From Chthonomonas sp. UBA2391 (GTDB lineage Bacteria > Armatimonadota > Fimbriimonadia > Fimbriimonadales > Fimbriimonadaceae), in contig DDSL01000140.1 in assembly GCA_002343825.1 (NCBI GenBank), forward strand, positions 8,094 to 14,921: a DNA stretch of 6,828 nucleotides, written 5' to 3'. Every line of letters starts with the position of its first letter. Positions within the stretch are counted from its first letter, which is position 1. Made by a program: the position numbers and the translations under genes. Below are positions 1 through 6,453 of the stretch, piece after piece. The notes under the pieces were generated by a model. It had not been told where the DNA came from, searched no databases, and worked only from the letters and a program-made list of their open reading frames with translations.

Positions 1-65
1 GCCGGGCGGTTCGGCCACGGCGGGACCACCCGGAACCGGCGGTCCGGTATATTCCTAGGCATTCC
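1..65 (+). promoter_or_regulatory. guaA upstream region with candidate -10 box
   Basis: This GC-rich stretch precedes guaA. TATATT at 48-53 is the only AT-rich hexamer in it and resembles a sigma-70 -10 element. It lies 12 bases before the guaA ATG, so transcription would begin about 0-6 bases before the start codon and give a leaderless or very short-leader mRNA. That fits the absence of any purine-rich Shine-Dalgarno sequence before position 66. No credible -35 hexamer is present at 25-30. Bases 23-30 and 38-45 can pair as a hairpin of 8 base pairs with one mismatch and a 7-base loop. It could be the terminator stem of an upstream gene, but no T-tract follows. The promoter is an inference from spacing and sequence only. 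Confidence 0.35.
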
Positions 66-1592
66 ATGGCCCACCAGACCGTTCTCGTCGTTGATTTTGG
101 CGGACAGTACACCCAGCTCATCGTCCGCAGAGTGCGCGAGGCGGGAGTCTATAGCGAGATGGTGTCCTGGACCAAGGCCGCCCAGGCGATCGAAGAAAAA
201 GAGCCCAGGGCTCTGATCCTCAGCGGAGGGCCCCGGTCGGTGCTCGAACCCGGCGCCCCCCATCTGGAGCTCGCCCCCTATGCCGGCCAGATCCCGATCC
301 TCGGCATCTGCTATGGCCACCAATGGATCTCGGCGAACCTGGGCGGAAGGGTCGAGCGGGCCGACGACCGCGAATATGGTCGCCGCGCGCTCCACATCAA
401 CCAGCCCAGCTCGCTGGTCGGAACCATGGAACAAGGGCAGGTCTGGATGAGCCACGGCGACCAGGTCTTGGAGGTCCCCACGGGGTTCCGAGTGACGGGT
501 GAAACCGCCAGCTGCCCGGTCGCGGCGATGGAAGACGCCGAGCGCCGGATCTATGGCGTGCAGTTCCACCCCGAGGTCAGCCACACCCTCTCGGGCCGGG
601 CTGTCCTGCAGGGCTTTCTCGACCGGGCCGGGCTCACGCGGGATTGGACCAGCCAAGCCTTCATCGAAGAGACGGTGGCCGCGATCCGGGCCGAGGTCGG
701 GGAGGGAAGAGTGCTCTGCGCCACCAGCGGCGGGGTCGATTCCTCGGTCGCGGCTGCGTTGCTCACCGAGGCCTTGGGCGACCAAGTCACCTGCGTCTTC
801 GTCGATCATGGCTTGCTCCGCAAGAACGAGGCCCAAGAGGTCGTCGATGCCTTCACGAACCACTTCCACCCCCGGTTGGTGGTGATCGAGGCCCAAGACC
901 AGTTCTTTTCCGCGCTAGCAGGGGTCACCGATCCCGAGCAAAAACGCAAGATCATCGGGGCCGAATTCGTCCGGTCCTTCGAGCAACACGCCGATGAACT
1001 CAGCGGCTGTGACTTCCTAGCCCAAGGCACGCTCTATCCGGACGTGATCGAGAGCGGGTCGCCGACGGCGGCCAAGATTAAGACTCACCACAATGTCGGC
1101 GGTCTGCCCGACTGGATGCGGTTGAAGGTGATCGAACCCCTCAAGTGGCTCTTCAAAGATGAAGTCCGCGAGGTCGGTCGTCAGCTCGGGTTGCCCGAGG
1201 CCATGGTCGAGCGCGAGCCGTTCCCGGGGCCCGGACTCGGCGTGCGGATCCTGGGTGAGGTCACCCCCGAGCGGGTCCGGATCGTTCAAGACGCGGACTG
1301 GATCTTCCGCAGCGAGCTCCGCGAGCGAGGGCTCCACAAGGGGATCTGGCAGAGCTATGCCGCGCTTCTGGACGTCCGCAGCGTCGGCGTCATGGGCGAC
1401 GAGCGCACCTATCAGCAGCCGATCGTTCTTCGGGCGGTCCAGAGTGAGGATGCGATGACCGCCACCGCCGTTCCCCTCCCCTACGATGCGCTGGAGCATA
1501 TTGCCAACCGGATTGTGAACGAGGTCCCCGGGGTCAACCGGGTCTTGTATGACCTCACCAGCAAGCCGCCCGCGACGATCGAATGGGAATAG
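66..1592 (+). CDS. guaA: GMP synthase (glutamine-hydrolysing)
   Basis: GuaA converts XMP to GMP in the cytoplasm using ATP and ammonia released from glutamine, the last step of de novo guanine nucleotide synthesis. The 508 residues match the family length (E. coli about 525) and contain all its domains. The N-terminal class I glutamine amidotransferase has its nucleophile Cys82 in GICYGHQW and the His168/Glu170 pair in FHPEVSHT. The ATP pyrophosphatase domain carries the P-loop SGGVDSS at 221-227. The C-terminal dimerisation domain ends in the family signature SKPPATIEWE. The ATG at 66 is chosen because family similarity (HQTVLVVDFGGQYTQLIVRR) begins right after it, although the frame stays open upstream to the window edge. 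No Shine-Dalgarno sequence is visible. His at position 85 stands where many GuaA proteins have Met; CarA-type amidotransferases also carry GHQ there. The gene converges on mgtE with a 4-base gap. Identification is very secure. Confidence 0.98.
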   Translation: MAHQTVLVVDFGGQYTQLIVRRVREAGVYSEMVSWTKAAQAIEEKEPRALILSGGPRSVLEPGAPHLELAPYAGQIPILGICYGHQWISANLGGRVERADDREYGRRALHINQPSSLVGTMEQGQVWMSHGDQVLEVPTGFRVTGETASCPVAAMEDAERRIYGVQFHPEVSHTLSGRAVLQGFLDRAGLTRDWTSQAFIEETVAAIRAEVGEGRVLCATSGGVDSSVAAALLTEALGDQVTCVFVDHGLLRKNEAQEVVDAFTNHFHPRLVVIEAQDQFFSALAGVTDPEQKRKIIGAEFVRSFEQHADELSGCDFLAQGTLYPDVIESGSPTAAKIKTHHNVGGLPDWMRLKVIEPLKWLFKDEVREVGRQLGLPEAMVEREPFPGPGLGVRILGEVTPERVRIVQDADWIFRSELRERGLHKGIWQSYAALLDVRSVGVMGDERTYQQPIVLRAVQSEDAMTATAVPLPYDALEHIANRIVNEVPGVNRVLYDLTSKPPATIEWE

Positions 1593-1596
1593 CTGC

Positions 1597-2964
1597 CTAG
1601 CCGAAGGCGTTGCGCCCCAGGATCCGGAGGGCAACCTCAAAGTAGATGATCAGCCCTGTCGCGTCGACGAAGGTCGAGATGAACGGAGCGCTCATCACCG
1701 CTGGGTCAAACCGCAGCCGCTTGGCCAAGATGGGCAAGATCCCTCCAATGCAGGTCGCCCAGATCGTGACCAAAGGTAGCGAGAGCCCCACGACATAGGG
1801 GATCAGCGAGGCCGATTCGGTCCAAAAAATCGCTCGGAAGTACCCGATCGCCCCTAAAGTTAGTCCGAGCATCACTGAGGTGGGCAGTTCTCGCTTGAGA
1901 ACGGCCATAAGATCGCTCGTCTTCACGTCGCCGACGGCGATCGCCCGGGTGATGGTGGTGGTGGCCTGCGACCCGGTGTTTCCGCCCGCCCCGATGATCA
2001 AAGGGATGAAGAACGTCAGGGGGTTGAGCTCAGCCGCCTGAGCATAGTGCCGCATCACGGTCCCGGTCAGGGTCTCGGCTACGAAGAGGCCGAGCAGCCA
2101 AACCACGCGGCGTCGGTAGAGCTGCAAGGGGTTGAGGCTGAGATAGCTGTCGGCGTCGCCTCCGACAGCCCCAAGCTTCAGGACGTCGACGGTGTCGGCT
2201 TGGCCGATCAGGTACTGGGCGTCGTCGCCGGTCAGCACGCCGACCATCCGCCCGCGGTCGTCGACTACGGGCAGGGCGCGGAAGCCATAGCGAGCGAGGT
2301 CGCGAGCGACGGTTTCGGCGGGGTCGCTGGCCCGGGCGGTCACGATCTCGTCGTTCATCAGCTCCCGGGCGGTGAGGTCGGGGCGGGCTCGGACGGCTCG
2401 GCGAAGGCTGAACACGCCGAGAAGGTGCTCGCCCTCATCAAGGACGTAGAGGTCATAGACCGATTCGTACTTATCCTCACTCGCGAGGCGGATATCGGCC
2501 AAAACGCTGGCGATGCTCTGGTCCGGATTGACCTTGAAGAAGCCCTCGGTCATGACCCGGCCCACTGAGTCTTCGGGGTAGCGCAGGCTCCGCCGGATCT
2601 CTTGGGCGTCCGGCTGGGGGATCATGTTGAGGAGGACTTCGAATCGGTCTTCGCCGATGGATTCCCTCAAGCCCAAGGCGTCGTCCATGGGCAGGATGTC
2701 GAGGTAGTAGGCCAGAACTTCGTCGCTAAGCTCTTCCGAGTAGAGCCGCTGGGTCTCTTGGGTGAGCTCGGTCAAGATGAAGGCGGCGTCGACAGGTTCG
2801 AGCTTCCGGAAGACCTCTAGGCCCTCTTCCACGGTCATCCGCTCAAGAGCGTCGGCAAGGTCGACCTCATGGATGTCCTCAAGTTCCTCGCGGATGGTTG
2901 CGACATCGCCCCGCTTGGCCAAAGACCGTAGCCTTTCCACAAGCGGGGTGAGTTCGAGGCGCAT
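1597..2964 (-). CDS. mgtE: Magnesium channel/transporter MgtE
   Basis: MgtE is a homodimeric inner-membrane Mg2+ channel whose cytosolic part senses intracellular Mg2+ and closes the pore when the ion is plentiful. From the ATG at 2964 the protein has 455 residues, the usual length. It shows a helical acidic N domain (about 1-132), two CBS domains (about 136-195 and 200-258), a connecting plug helix (about 260-285) and a membrane part (about 286-455) with roughly five hydrophobic segments. The GAGGNTGSQATT motif at 326-337 and the pore region ending FVDATG are diagnostic. Asp434 corresponds by position and context to the selectivity-filter aspartate (Asp432) of the Thermus thermophilus protein. 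The reading frame continues open for 101 codons beyond this start, but those overlap tilS antisense and look unlike MgtE, so the ATG before RLELTPLVERL is preferred. No Shine-Dalgarno sequence precedes it, and the short upstream space has no room for an M-box riboswitch. Confidence 0.96.
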   Translation of the reverse strand: MRLELTPLVERLRSLAKRGDVATIREELEDIHEVDLADALERMTVEEGLEVFRKLEPVDAAFILTELTQETQRLYSEELSDEVLAYYLDILPMDDALGLRESIGEDRFEVLLNMIPQPDAQEIRRSLRYPEDSVGRVMTEGFFKVNPDQSIASVLADIRLASEDKYESVYDLYVLDEGEHLLGVFSLRRAVRARPDLTARELMNDEIVTARASDPAETVARDLARYGFRALPVVDDRGRMVGVLTGDDAQYLIGQADTVDVLKLGAVGGDADSYLSLNPLQLYRRRVVWLLGLFVAETLTGTVMRHYAQAAELNPLTFFIPLIIGAGGNTGSQATTTITRAIAVGDVKTSDLMAVLKRELPTSVMLGLTLGAIGYFRAIFWTESASLIPYVVGLSLPLVTIWATCIGGILPILAKRLRFDPAVMSAPFISTFVDATGLIIYFEVALRILGRNAFG

Positions 2965-3015
2965 TACTTGGCAGTGAACCCAATCTTGTTCGCGGGTCAC
3001 AATAGGGGGGTGAGC
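2965..3015. promoter_or_regulatory. Compact divergent control region between mgtE and tilS
   Basis: mgtE and tilS are transcribed away from each other, so both promoters must lie here or inside the neighbouring reading frames. On the - strand, TATTGT (complement of 2999-3004) matches the -10 consensus at four of six positions and would give a leader of roughly 25-30 bases for mgtE, but no good -35 sits at standard spacing. On the + strand, CACAAT at 2998-3003 is an equally weak -10 for tilS. The two candidates overlap, which would make the promoters compete if both are real. The run AGGGGGG at 3004-3010 is a probable Shine-Dalgarno sequence for tilS. Individual promoter calls are weak; only the divergent geometry is certain. 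Confidence 0.3.
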
Positions 3016-4380
3016 TTGGCCAATCGCGTTGCCGACACCGGTTTGATCCTTCCTGGGGCTCGGGTCCTCGTCGGATACAGCGGAGGAGCCGACTCGACGG
3101 CTCTTCTCACGCTTCTTCACGAGCTCGGCGTGACGGTGGTGGCGGCTCACTTGCACCACGGGATGCGGCCCGAGGCTGACCAGGAAGCCGACCAATGCCG
3201 CAGCTATGCCGAGAGTCTCGGGATTGAGTTCGCGATGGGCCGGGCCGACGTTCCCGCAATCGCCCACGATCGGGGAATCGGGATTGAGGAGGCCGGGCGC
3301 CTAGCTCGGTATGAGTTCTTTCACCGGGCGGCCCGGCAGTTCGAGTGCGCGCAGATCGCCACCGGGCACACCGCCGACGATCAGGCCGAAACGGTTCTTT
3401 TACATCTCGCCCGGGGCAGTGGACTTCGGGGATTACGGGGGATTCCCGAGGAACGGGATGGCATCATCCGGCCCCTTCTCAGAATTGGTCGAGCGGAGAC
3501 GCGTGCGTTCTGCGCCGAACGGGGCCTTTGGTTCCATGACGATCCGGCCAACAGCGATGGCCAGTTCTCTCGGGTTAGGGTCCGGACCGGAGTGATTCCC
3601 GTTCTGGAAGCGCTCCAGGCCGGAGCCGTCGACCGGATTGCCCGCACATCAAGGCTCATTGCCGAAGAAGACTCGTTCTTGGACTCGGTCGCGGCGGCGA
3701 ATCTGGAACCTCTGGAAGTCCAGCTCAATGGCGAATTGAGTTTTCTCACTCGGGATGTCGAGGTTGCGCTTCAGCGAGTTCAGTTTCAGAGTCTGCCGCC
3801 GGTTCTGGCTCGGCGGAGTGTCCGGCTGGTGGCTGGGGTCCTGGGAGCCGATCCCGAATTCGACCAAGTGGAGGCCGCGTTGGAAGCCGTTCGCCTGAGT
3901 GGTTCGGTCACCTTTTCGGGGGGGAATGTGGTCTGGGAGGTCTCCGGCGAGATGATCCACGCTCGGATTCTCGCGGTCGATGCACCGTTTCGCTACCCGG
4001 TAACTTTGCCCGGAGAGACCTTTGCCGATGAGTTCGGGTGGTTCATTCGGGCCCAGAGTGCAGAGCCATTACCCTACCCGACGGGGGGCCTCTCGCAAAA
4101 ACTTGATGCTCGACAGGTCCAAGGTGGACTGCACTTCCGGAGCGCGGAGCCGGGGGACCGGATGGAGCCTCTCGGGCTGGGCGGATCCAAAAAGATTCAC
4201 GACCTGATGGCCGACGCCAAACTCACCCAAGCGGCCCGGCGACGACTTCCGGTGATCTGGGATATGGTCGGTCCGGTATGGGTCCCCGGGCTGGCCGTGG
4301 CCGACCGAGTCCGAATCTCAGAGGCTACCGAGCGTGCGATCTTGCTCGTGTTTGGGCCTCTATCGTCCGAGGGGTCATAA
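3016..4380 (+). CDS. tilS: tRNA(Ile)-lysidine synthetase
   Basis: TilS attaches lysine to C34 of the CAU-anticodon tRNA-Ile using ATP, so that this tRNA reads AUA and is charged with isoleucine. The PP-loop motif SGGADS is at residues 22-27, followed by HLHHGMRPEAD at about 45-55 and the family block GHTADDQAETVLLHLARG. A TilS C-terminal domain is recognisable from SAEPGDRMEPLG to about residue 445. At 454 residues it is a full-length long-form TilS. The start is uncertain. TTG at 3016 has AGGGGGG five bases upstream and leaves 16 residues before the conserved VLVGYSGG strand, as in known family members. GTG at 3010 overlaps that Shine-Dalgarno run, and TTG at 2968 has only GAGG eight bases upstream and would lie 3 bases from mgtE. 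The usual R-N-R-(I/L)-R block reads RVRVR, so the common Asn is replaced by Val. The gene lies just upstream of ftsH, a conserved order. Confidence 0.95.
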   Translation: MANRVADTGLILPGARVLVGYSGGADSTALLTLLHELGVTVVAAHLHHGMRPEADQEADQCRSYAESLGIEFAMGRADVPAIAHDRGIGIEEAGRLARYEFFHRAARQFECAQIATGHTADDQAETVLLHLARGSGLRGLRGIPEERDGIIRPLLRIGRAETRAFCAERGLWFHDDPANSDGQFSRVRVRTGVIPVLEALQAGAVDRIARTSRLIAEEDSFLDSVAAANLEPLEVQLNGELSFLTRDVEVALQRVQFQSLPPVLARRSVRLVAGVLGADPEFDQVEAALEAVRLSGSVTFSGGNVVWEVSGEMIHARILAVDAPFRYPVTLPGETFADEFGWFIRAQSAEPLPYPTGGLSQKLDARQVQGGLHFRSAEPGDRMEPLGLGGSKKIHDLMADAKLTQAARRRLPVIWDMVGPVWVPGLAVADRVRISEATERAILLVFGPLSSEGS

Positions 4381-4418
4381 TGAAGGTGAACCTCGTCGGG
4401 TTAACGTTCGTAATCTAG
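4380..4418 (+). CDS. Candidate 12-residue mini-ORF between tilS and ftsH
   Basis: An ATG at 4380 overlaps the tilS stop as TAATG, a typical translational-coupling junction. It is preceded by GAGGGG at 4369-4374, an acceptable Shine-Dalgarno sequence five bases away. The frame reads MKVNLVGLTFVI and stops at TAG 4416-4418. The ftsH ribosome binding site AAGGAG begins 19 bases later. The peptide is hydrophobic and resembles no family I know. It could be a leader peptide linking tilS and ftsH translation, the remnant of a lost intervening gene (hpt stands here in Bacillus), or chance. Short in-frame ORFs with a start signal arise easily, so this is offered only as a candidate. Confidence 0.22.
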   Translation: MKVNLVGLTFVI

Positions 4419-4436
4419 AACAGACCCGTGACCACC

Positions 4437-4450
4437 AAGGAGATTCGTTG
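4437..4450 (+). promoter_or_regulatory. Ribosome binding site and TTG start of ftsH
   Basis: AAGGAG at 4437-4442 is the best Shine-Dalgarno sequence in the window, five bases before TTG at 4448-4450. It decides the ftsH start. The frame is open further upstream to an ATG at 4334 inside tilS, but the extra residues are hydrophilic and arginine-rich, overlap the tilS coding end and do not resemble an FtsH N-terminus. Starting at this TTG gives the expected short N-terminus leading straight into the first membrane helix. Confidence 0.8.
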
Positions 4451-6403
4451 AATAAGTCCGCCCGCGCGCTCTTCATAAGCCTTTTTACTGTTCTGATGGC
4501 GATCGTCATCCTCAGCATGGTCGGTACTCCGGCCCTGATGGGGAGCGAAAAGCCGAAAGAGTTCACCTATACGGAATTCGTCAAGGCGGTTTCCGAAGGG
4601 CGGGTTGACTCTGCCATGTGGCAGAACGAGAACATTGACGGGAAGCTCAAGGCCGAGGGCGATGCCAAGGCAAAAGCCTATGTCGTCCGCGCCGTGTCGG
4701 CGAACAGTCCACAGGGCGATAAGTTGTTCCAGCTTTTGGAGGACAACGCGGTTCGCGTGACCATGAAGGACCCTCCGCCCACGAACGCCATCATGGGCTT
4801 TTTGGGCATCTTCTTGGTCCCAATCCTTCTGGCGTTGATGTTCTATTTCTTCATCATCCGCCCGGCCCAGAGCGGGGGAAATCAAGCGCTGAGCTTCGGT
4901 CGAAGCCGAGCCAAGCGGGTTGGCGACACCGGTCAGAAGGTGACCTTTGACGATGTTGCCGGGATCGAGGAAGCCAAGCAGGAACTCTCGGAGATCGTCG
5001 ACTTCCTGAAGAACACCAAGAAGTATGTCGCGCTCGGGGCCAAAATCCCCAAAGGCATCTTGCTCACCGGACCTCCCGGCGTCGGGAAGACCCACCTCTC
5101 GCGAGCTATTGCCGGCGAGGCGGGAGTCCCCTTCTTCCACATTTCGGGTTCAGATTTCGTCGAAATGTTCGTAGGGGTAGGTGCCGCGCGCGTTCGCGAC
5201 TTGTTTGAAACCGCCAAGGCTCACCGTCCATGCTTGATCTTCATCGACGAAATCGACGCCGTCGGTCGCCAGCGGGGTGCCGGACTCGGTGGAGGCCACG
5301 ACGAGCGAGAGCAGACGCTCAACCAGTTGCTCGTCGAGATGGACGGATTTGACCCGAACACCGGGGTCATCATGATTGCGGCCACCAACCGGCCTGACGT
5401 TTTGGATCCGGCCCTGCTCCGTCCGGGTCGCTTCGATCGCCAGATCGTGGTCGATGCACCCGACGCTAAGGGTCGGGAGATGATCCTGAAGATCCACGCT
5501 CGCGGAAAGCCGTTCGAATCGAACGTTGATCTTGGAGTCATTGCCAAGAGAACGCCCGGCTTCACCGGAGCCGATCTCGCGAATGCCCTGAACGAAGCAG
5601 CGCTCTTGGCCGCCCGGAACAACAAGACCAAGATCGGAATGCCCGAGATGGAAGAGTCGCTCGACCGAGTCATGGTCGGCCCGGCCCGGAAGAGCCGCCG
5701 CATGACACAAAAGGATCGCGAGCTGACCGCCTATCACGAAGCCGGACACGCCATCGTGGGCGAGGTGCTGGAGCACTGCGACCCGATCCACAAGGTCACG
5801 ATTCTGCCCCGTGGTCACGCCCTCGGGATCACGTGGAGCCTGCCGGACGAAGAAAAATTCAGCCAAAGCCGCAGTGAACTCATGGACGACATCGCCATGA
5901 GCCTCGGCGGACTCGTGGCCGAAGAAATCGTCTTCGGTGAGCGGTGGACCGGGGCGTATAGCGACCTTGAGCGGGTCACCCGAATTGCCCGGGCCATGGT
6001 CTGCGAATTCGGGATGAGCGAAAAGTTGGGTACCCGCGCGGTGGGCCGACGATCTCGCAACCCGTTCCTAGGTCGAGACGCCTACGAAGATCGGGACTAT
6101 AGCGAGAACGTCGCGGAAATGATCGATGACGAGGTTCACCACCTCGTGGAGCAAGCGCACCAGCGGGCCACCGAAATCCTCACCCGCCACCGAGACATTC
6201 TCGACGCGTGCGCCAAGGCGCTGCTCGAACGAGAGACGCTCGGCCGCGAAGAGTTCTTGGCCGTCATGGAAGGCCGCGAACTCCCCGAGTATGTGGCTCC
6301 GCCCGAACCGCCTTCCAACGAGGAAGCCGATTCCACCGAGACGACGGGCGACAAGAGCGGTCGCAGTATCCCGCCTCCCCGATTTGAACCCGGGCCTGCA
6401 TAG
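4448..6403 (+). CDS. ftsH: ATP-dependent zinc metalloprotease FtsH
   Basis: FtsH is a hexameric inner-membrane AAA+ protease that extracts and degrades damaged membrane proteins and selected unstable cytosolic regulators. The 651 residues show a first membrane helix (about 7-30), an extracytoplasmic domain (about 31-113), a second membrane helix (about 114-138), the AAA+ ATPase and the M41 peptidase. Walker A is GPPGVGKT at 208-215 and Walker B is IFIDEID at about 264-270. The FVG pore loop lies in SDFVEMFVGVG. The arginine fingers are Arg325 and Arg328 in LLRPGRFDRQ. The zinc site is HEAGH at 430-434, with Asp506 in GAYSDLERVT as the expected third ligand. The C-terminus is a proline- and acid-rich, probably flexible tail of about 45 residues. 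Walker A has Val where FtsH usually has Thr (GPPGTGKT) and is followed by His-Leu-Ser rather than Leu-Leu-Ala; both changes should be tolerated. tilS ends 67 bases upstream, and a TPR gene follows 50 bases downstream. Confidence 0.98.
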   Translation: MNKSARALFISLFTVLMAIVILSMVGTPALMGSEKPKEFTYTEFVKAVSEGRVDSAMWQNENIDGKLKAEGDAKAKAYVVRAVSANSPQGDKLFQLLEDNAVRVTMKDPPPTNAIMGFLGIFLVPILLALMFYFFIIRPAQSGGNQALSFGRSRAKRVGDTGQKVTFDDVAGIEEAKQELSEIVDFLKNTKKYVALGAKIPKGILLTGPPGVGKTHLSRAIAGEAGVPFFHISGSDFVEMFVGVGAARVRDLFETAKAHRPCLIFIDEIDAVGRQRGAGLGGGHDEREQTLNQLLVEMDGFDPNTGVIMIAATNRPDVLDPALLRPGRFDRQIVVDAPDAKGREMILKIHARGKPFESNVDLGVIAKRTPGFTGADLANALNEAALLAARNNKTKIGMPEMEESLDRVMVGPARKSRRMTQKDRELTAYHEAGHAIVGEVLEHCDPIHKVTILPRGHALGITWSLPDEEKFSQSRSELMDDIAMSLGGLVAEEIVFGERWTGAYSDLERVTRIARAMVCEFGMSEKLGTRAVGRRSRNPFLGRDAYEDRDYSENVAEMIDDEVHHLVEQAHQRATEILTRHRDILDACAKALLERETLGREEFLAVMEGRELPEYVAPPEPPSNEEADSTETTGDKSGRSIPPPRFEPGPA

Positions 6404-6413
6404 GTCCGGGTTT
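6386..6413 (+). terminator. Stem-loop spanning the ftsH stop codon
   Basis: Bases 6386-6396 and 6403-6413 pair over 11 positions: nine Watson-Crick pairs plus G-U wobbles at 6394/6405 and at the base (6386/6413). The loop is TGCATA, and the ftsH stop codon TAG (6401-6403) sits at the loop's 3' edge. Only three Ts are at the 3' side, and they belong to the stem, so a classical intrinsic terminator with a U-tract is not present. The structure may act as an attenuator, a 3'-end stabiliser or a weak terminator limiting read-through into the TPR gene. The fold is seen in the sequence; its role is inferred. Confidence 0.4.
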
Positions 6414-6453
6414 CCGGGTAACCTCCCATCATCGAATCAGCAAGACGGGTCCG

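Noticed and set aside
1017..1640. 207-codon - strand reading frame opposite the end of guaA
   Set aside because: It lies antisense to the conserved GuaA C-terminal domain, crosses the mgtE end, and has no recognisable domain.
2047..2568. 173-codon + strand reading frame opposite mgtE
   Set aside because: It mirrors the CBS domain region of mgtE and reads as an antisense shadow with repetitive Val/Gly/Asp content.
2965..3267. 101-codon N-terminal extension of mgtE on the - strand
   Set aside because: It runs antisense through the conserved PP-loop region of tilS, has no MgtE similarity, and the family N-terminus begins at the ATG at 2964.
4334..4447. Extension of ftsH upstream to an ATG inside tilS
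   Set aside because: The added residues are hydrophilic and unlike FtsH, and a strong AAGGAG site marks the TTG at 4448.
4415..5866. Two long - strand reading frames (about 240 codons each) opposite ftsH
   Set aside because: They are antisense to strongly conserved FtsH coding sequence, have low-complexity charged translations and reflect GC-rich codon usage.
6371..6396. tRNA T-arm-like sequence on the - strand (CCCGGGTTCAAATC)
   Set aside because: The motif resembles a tRNA T-loop, but the 3' side of the stem does not pair properly, no acceptor, D or anticodon arms are present, and the bases encode the end of FtsH.
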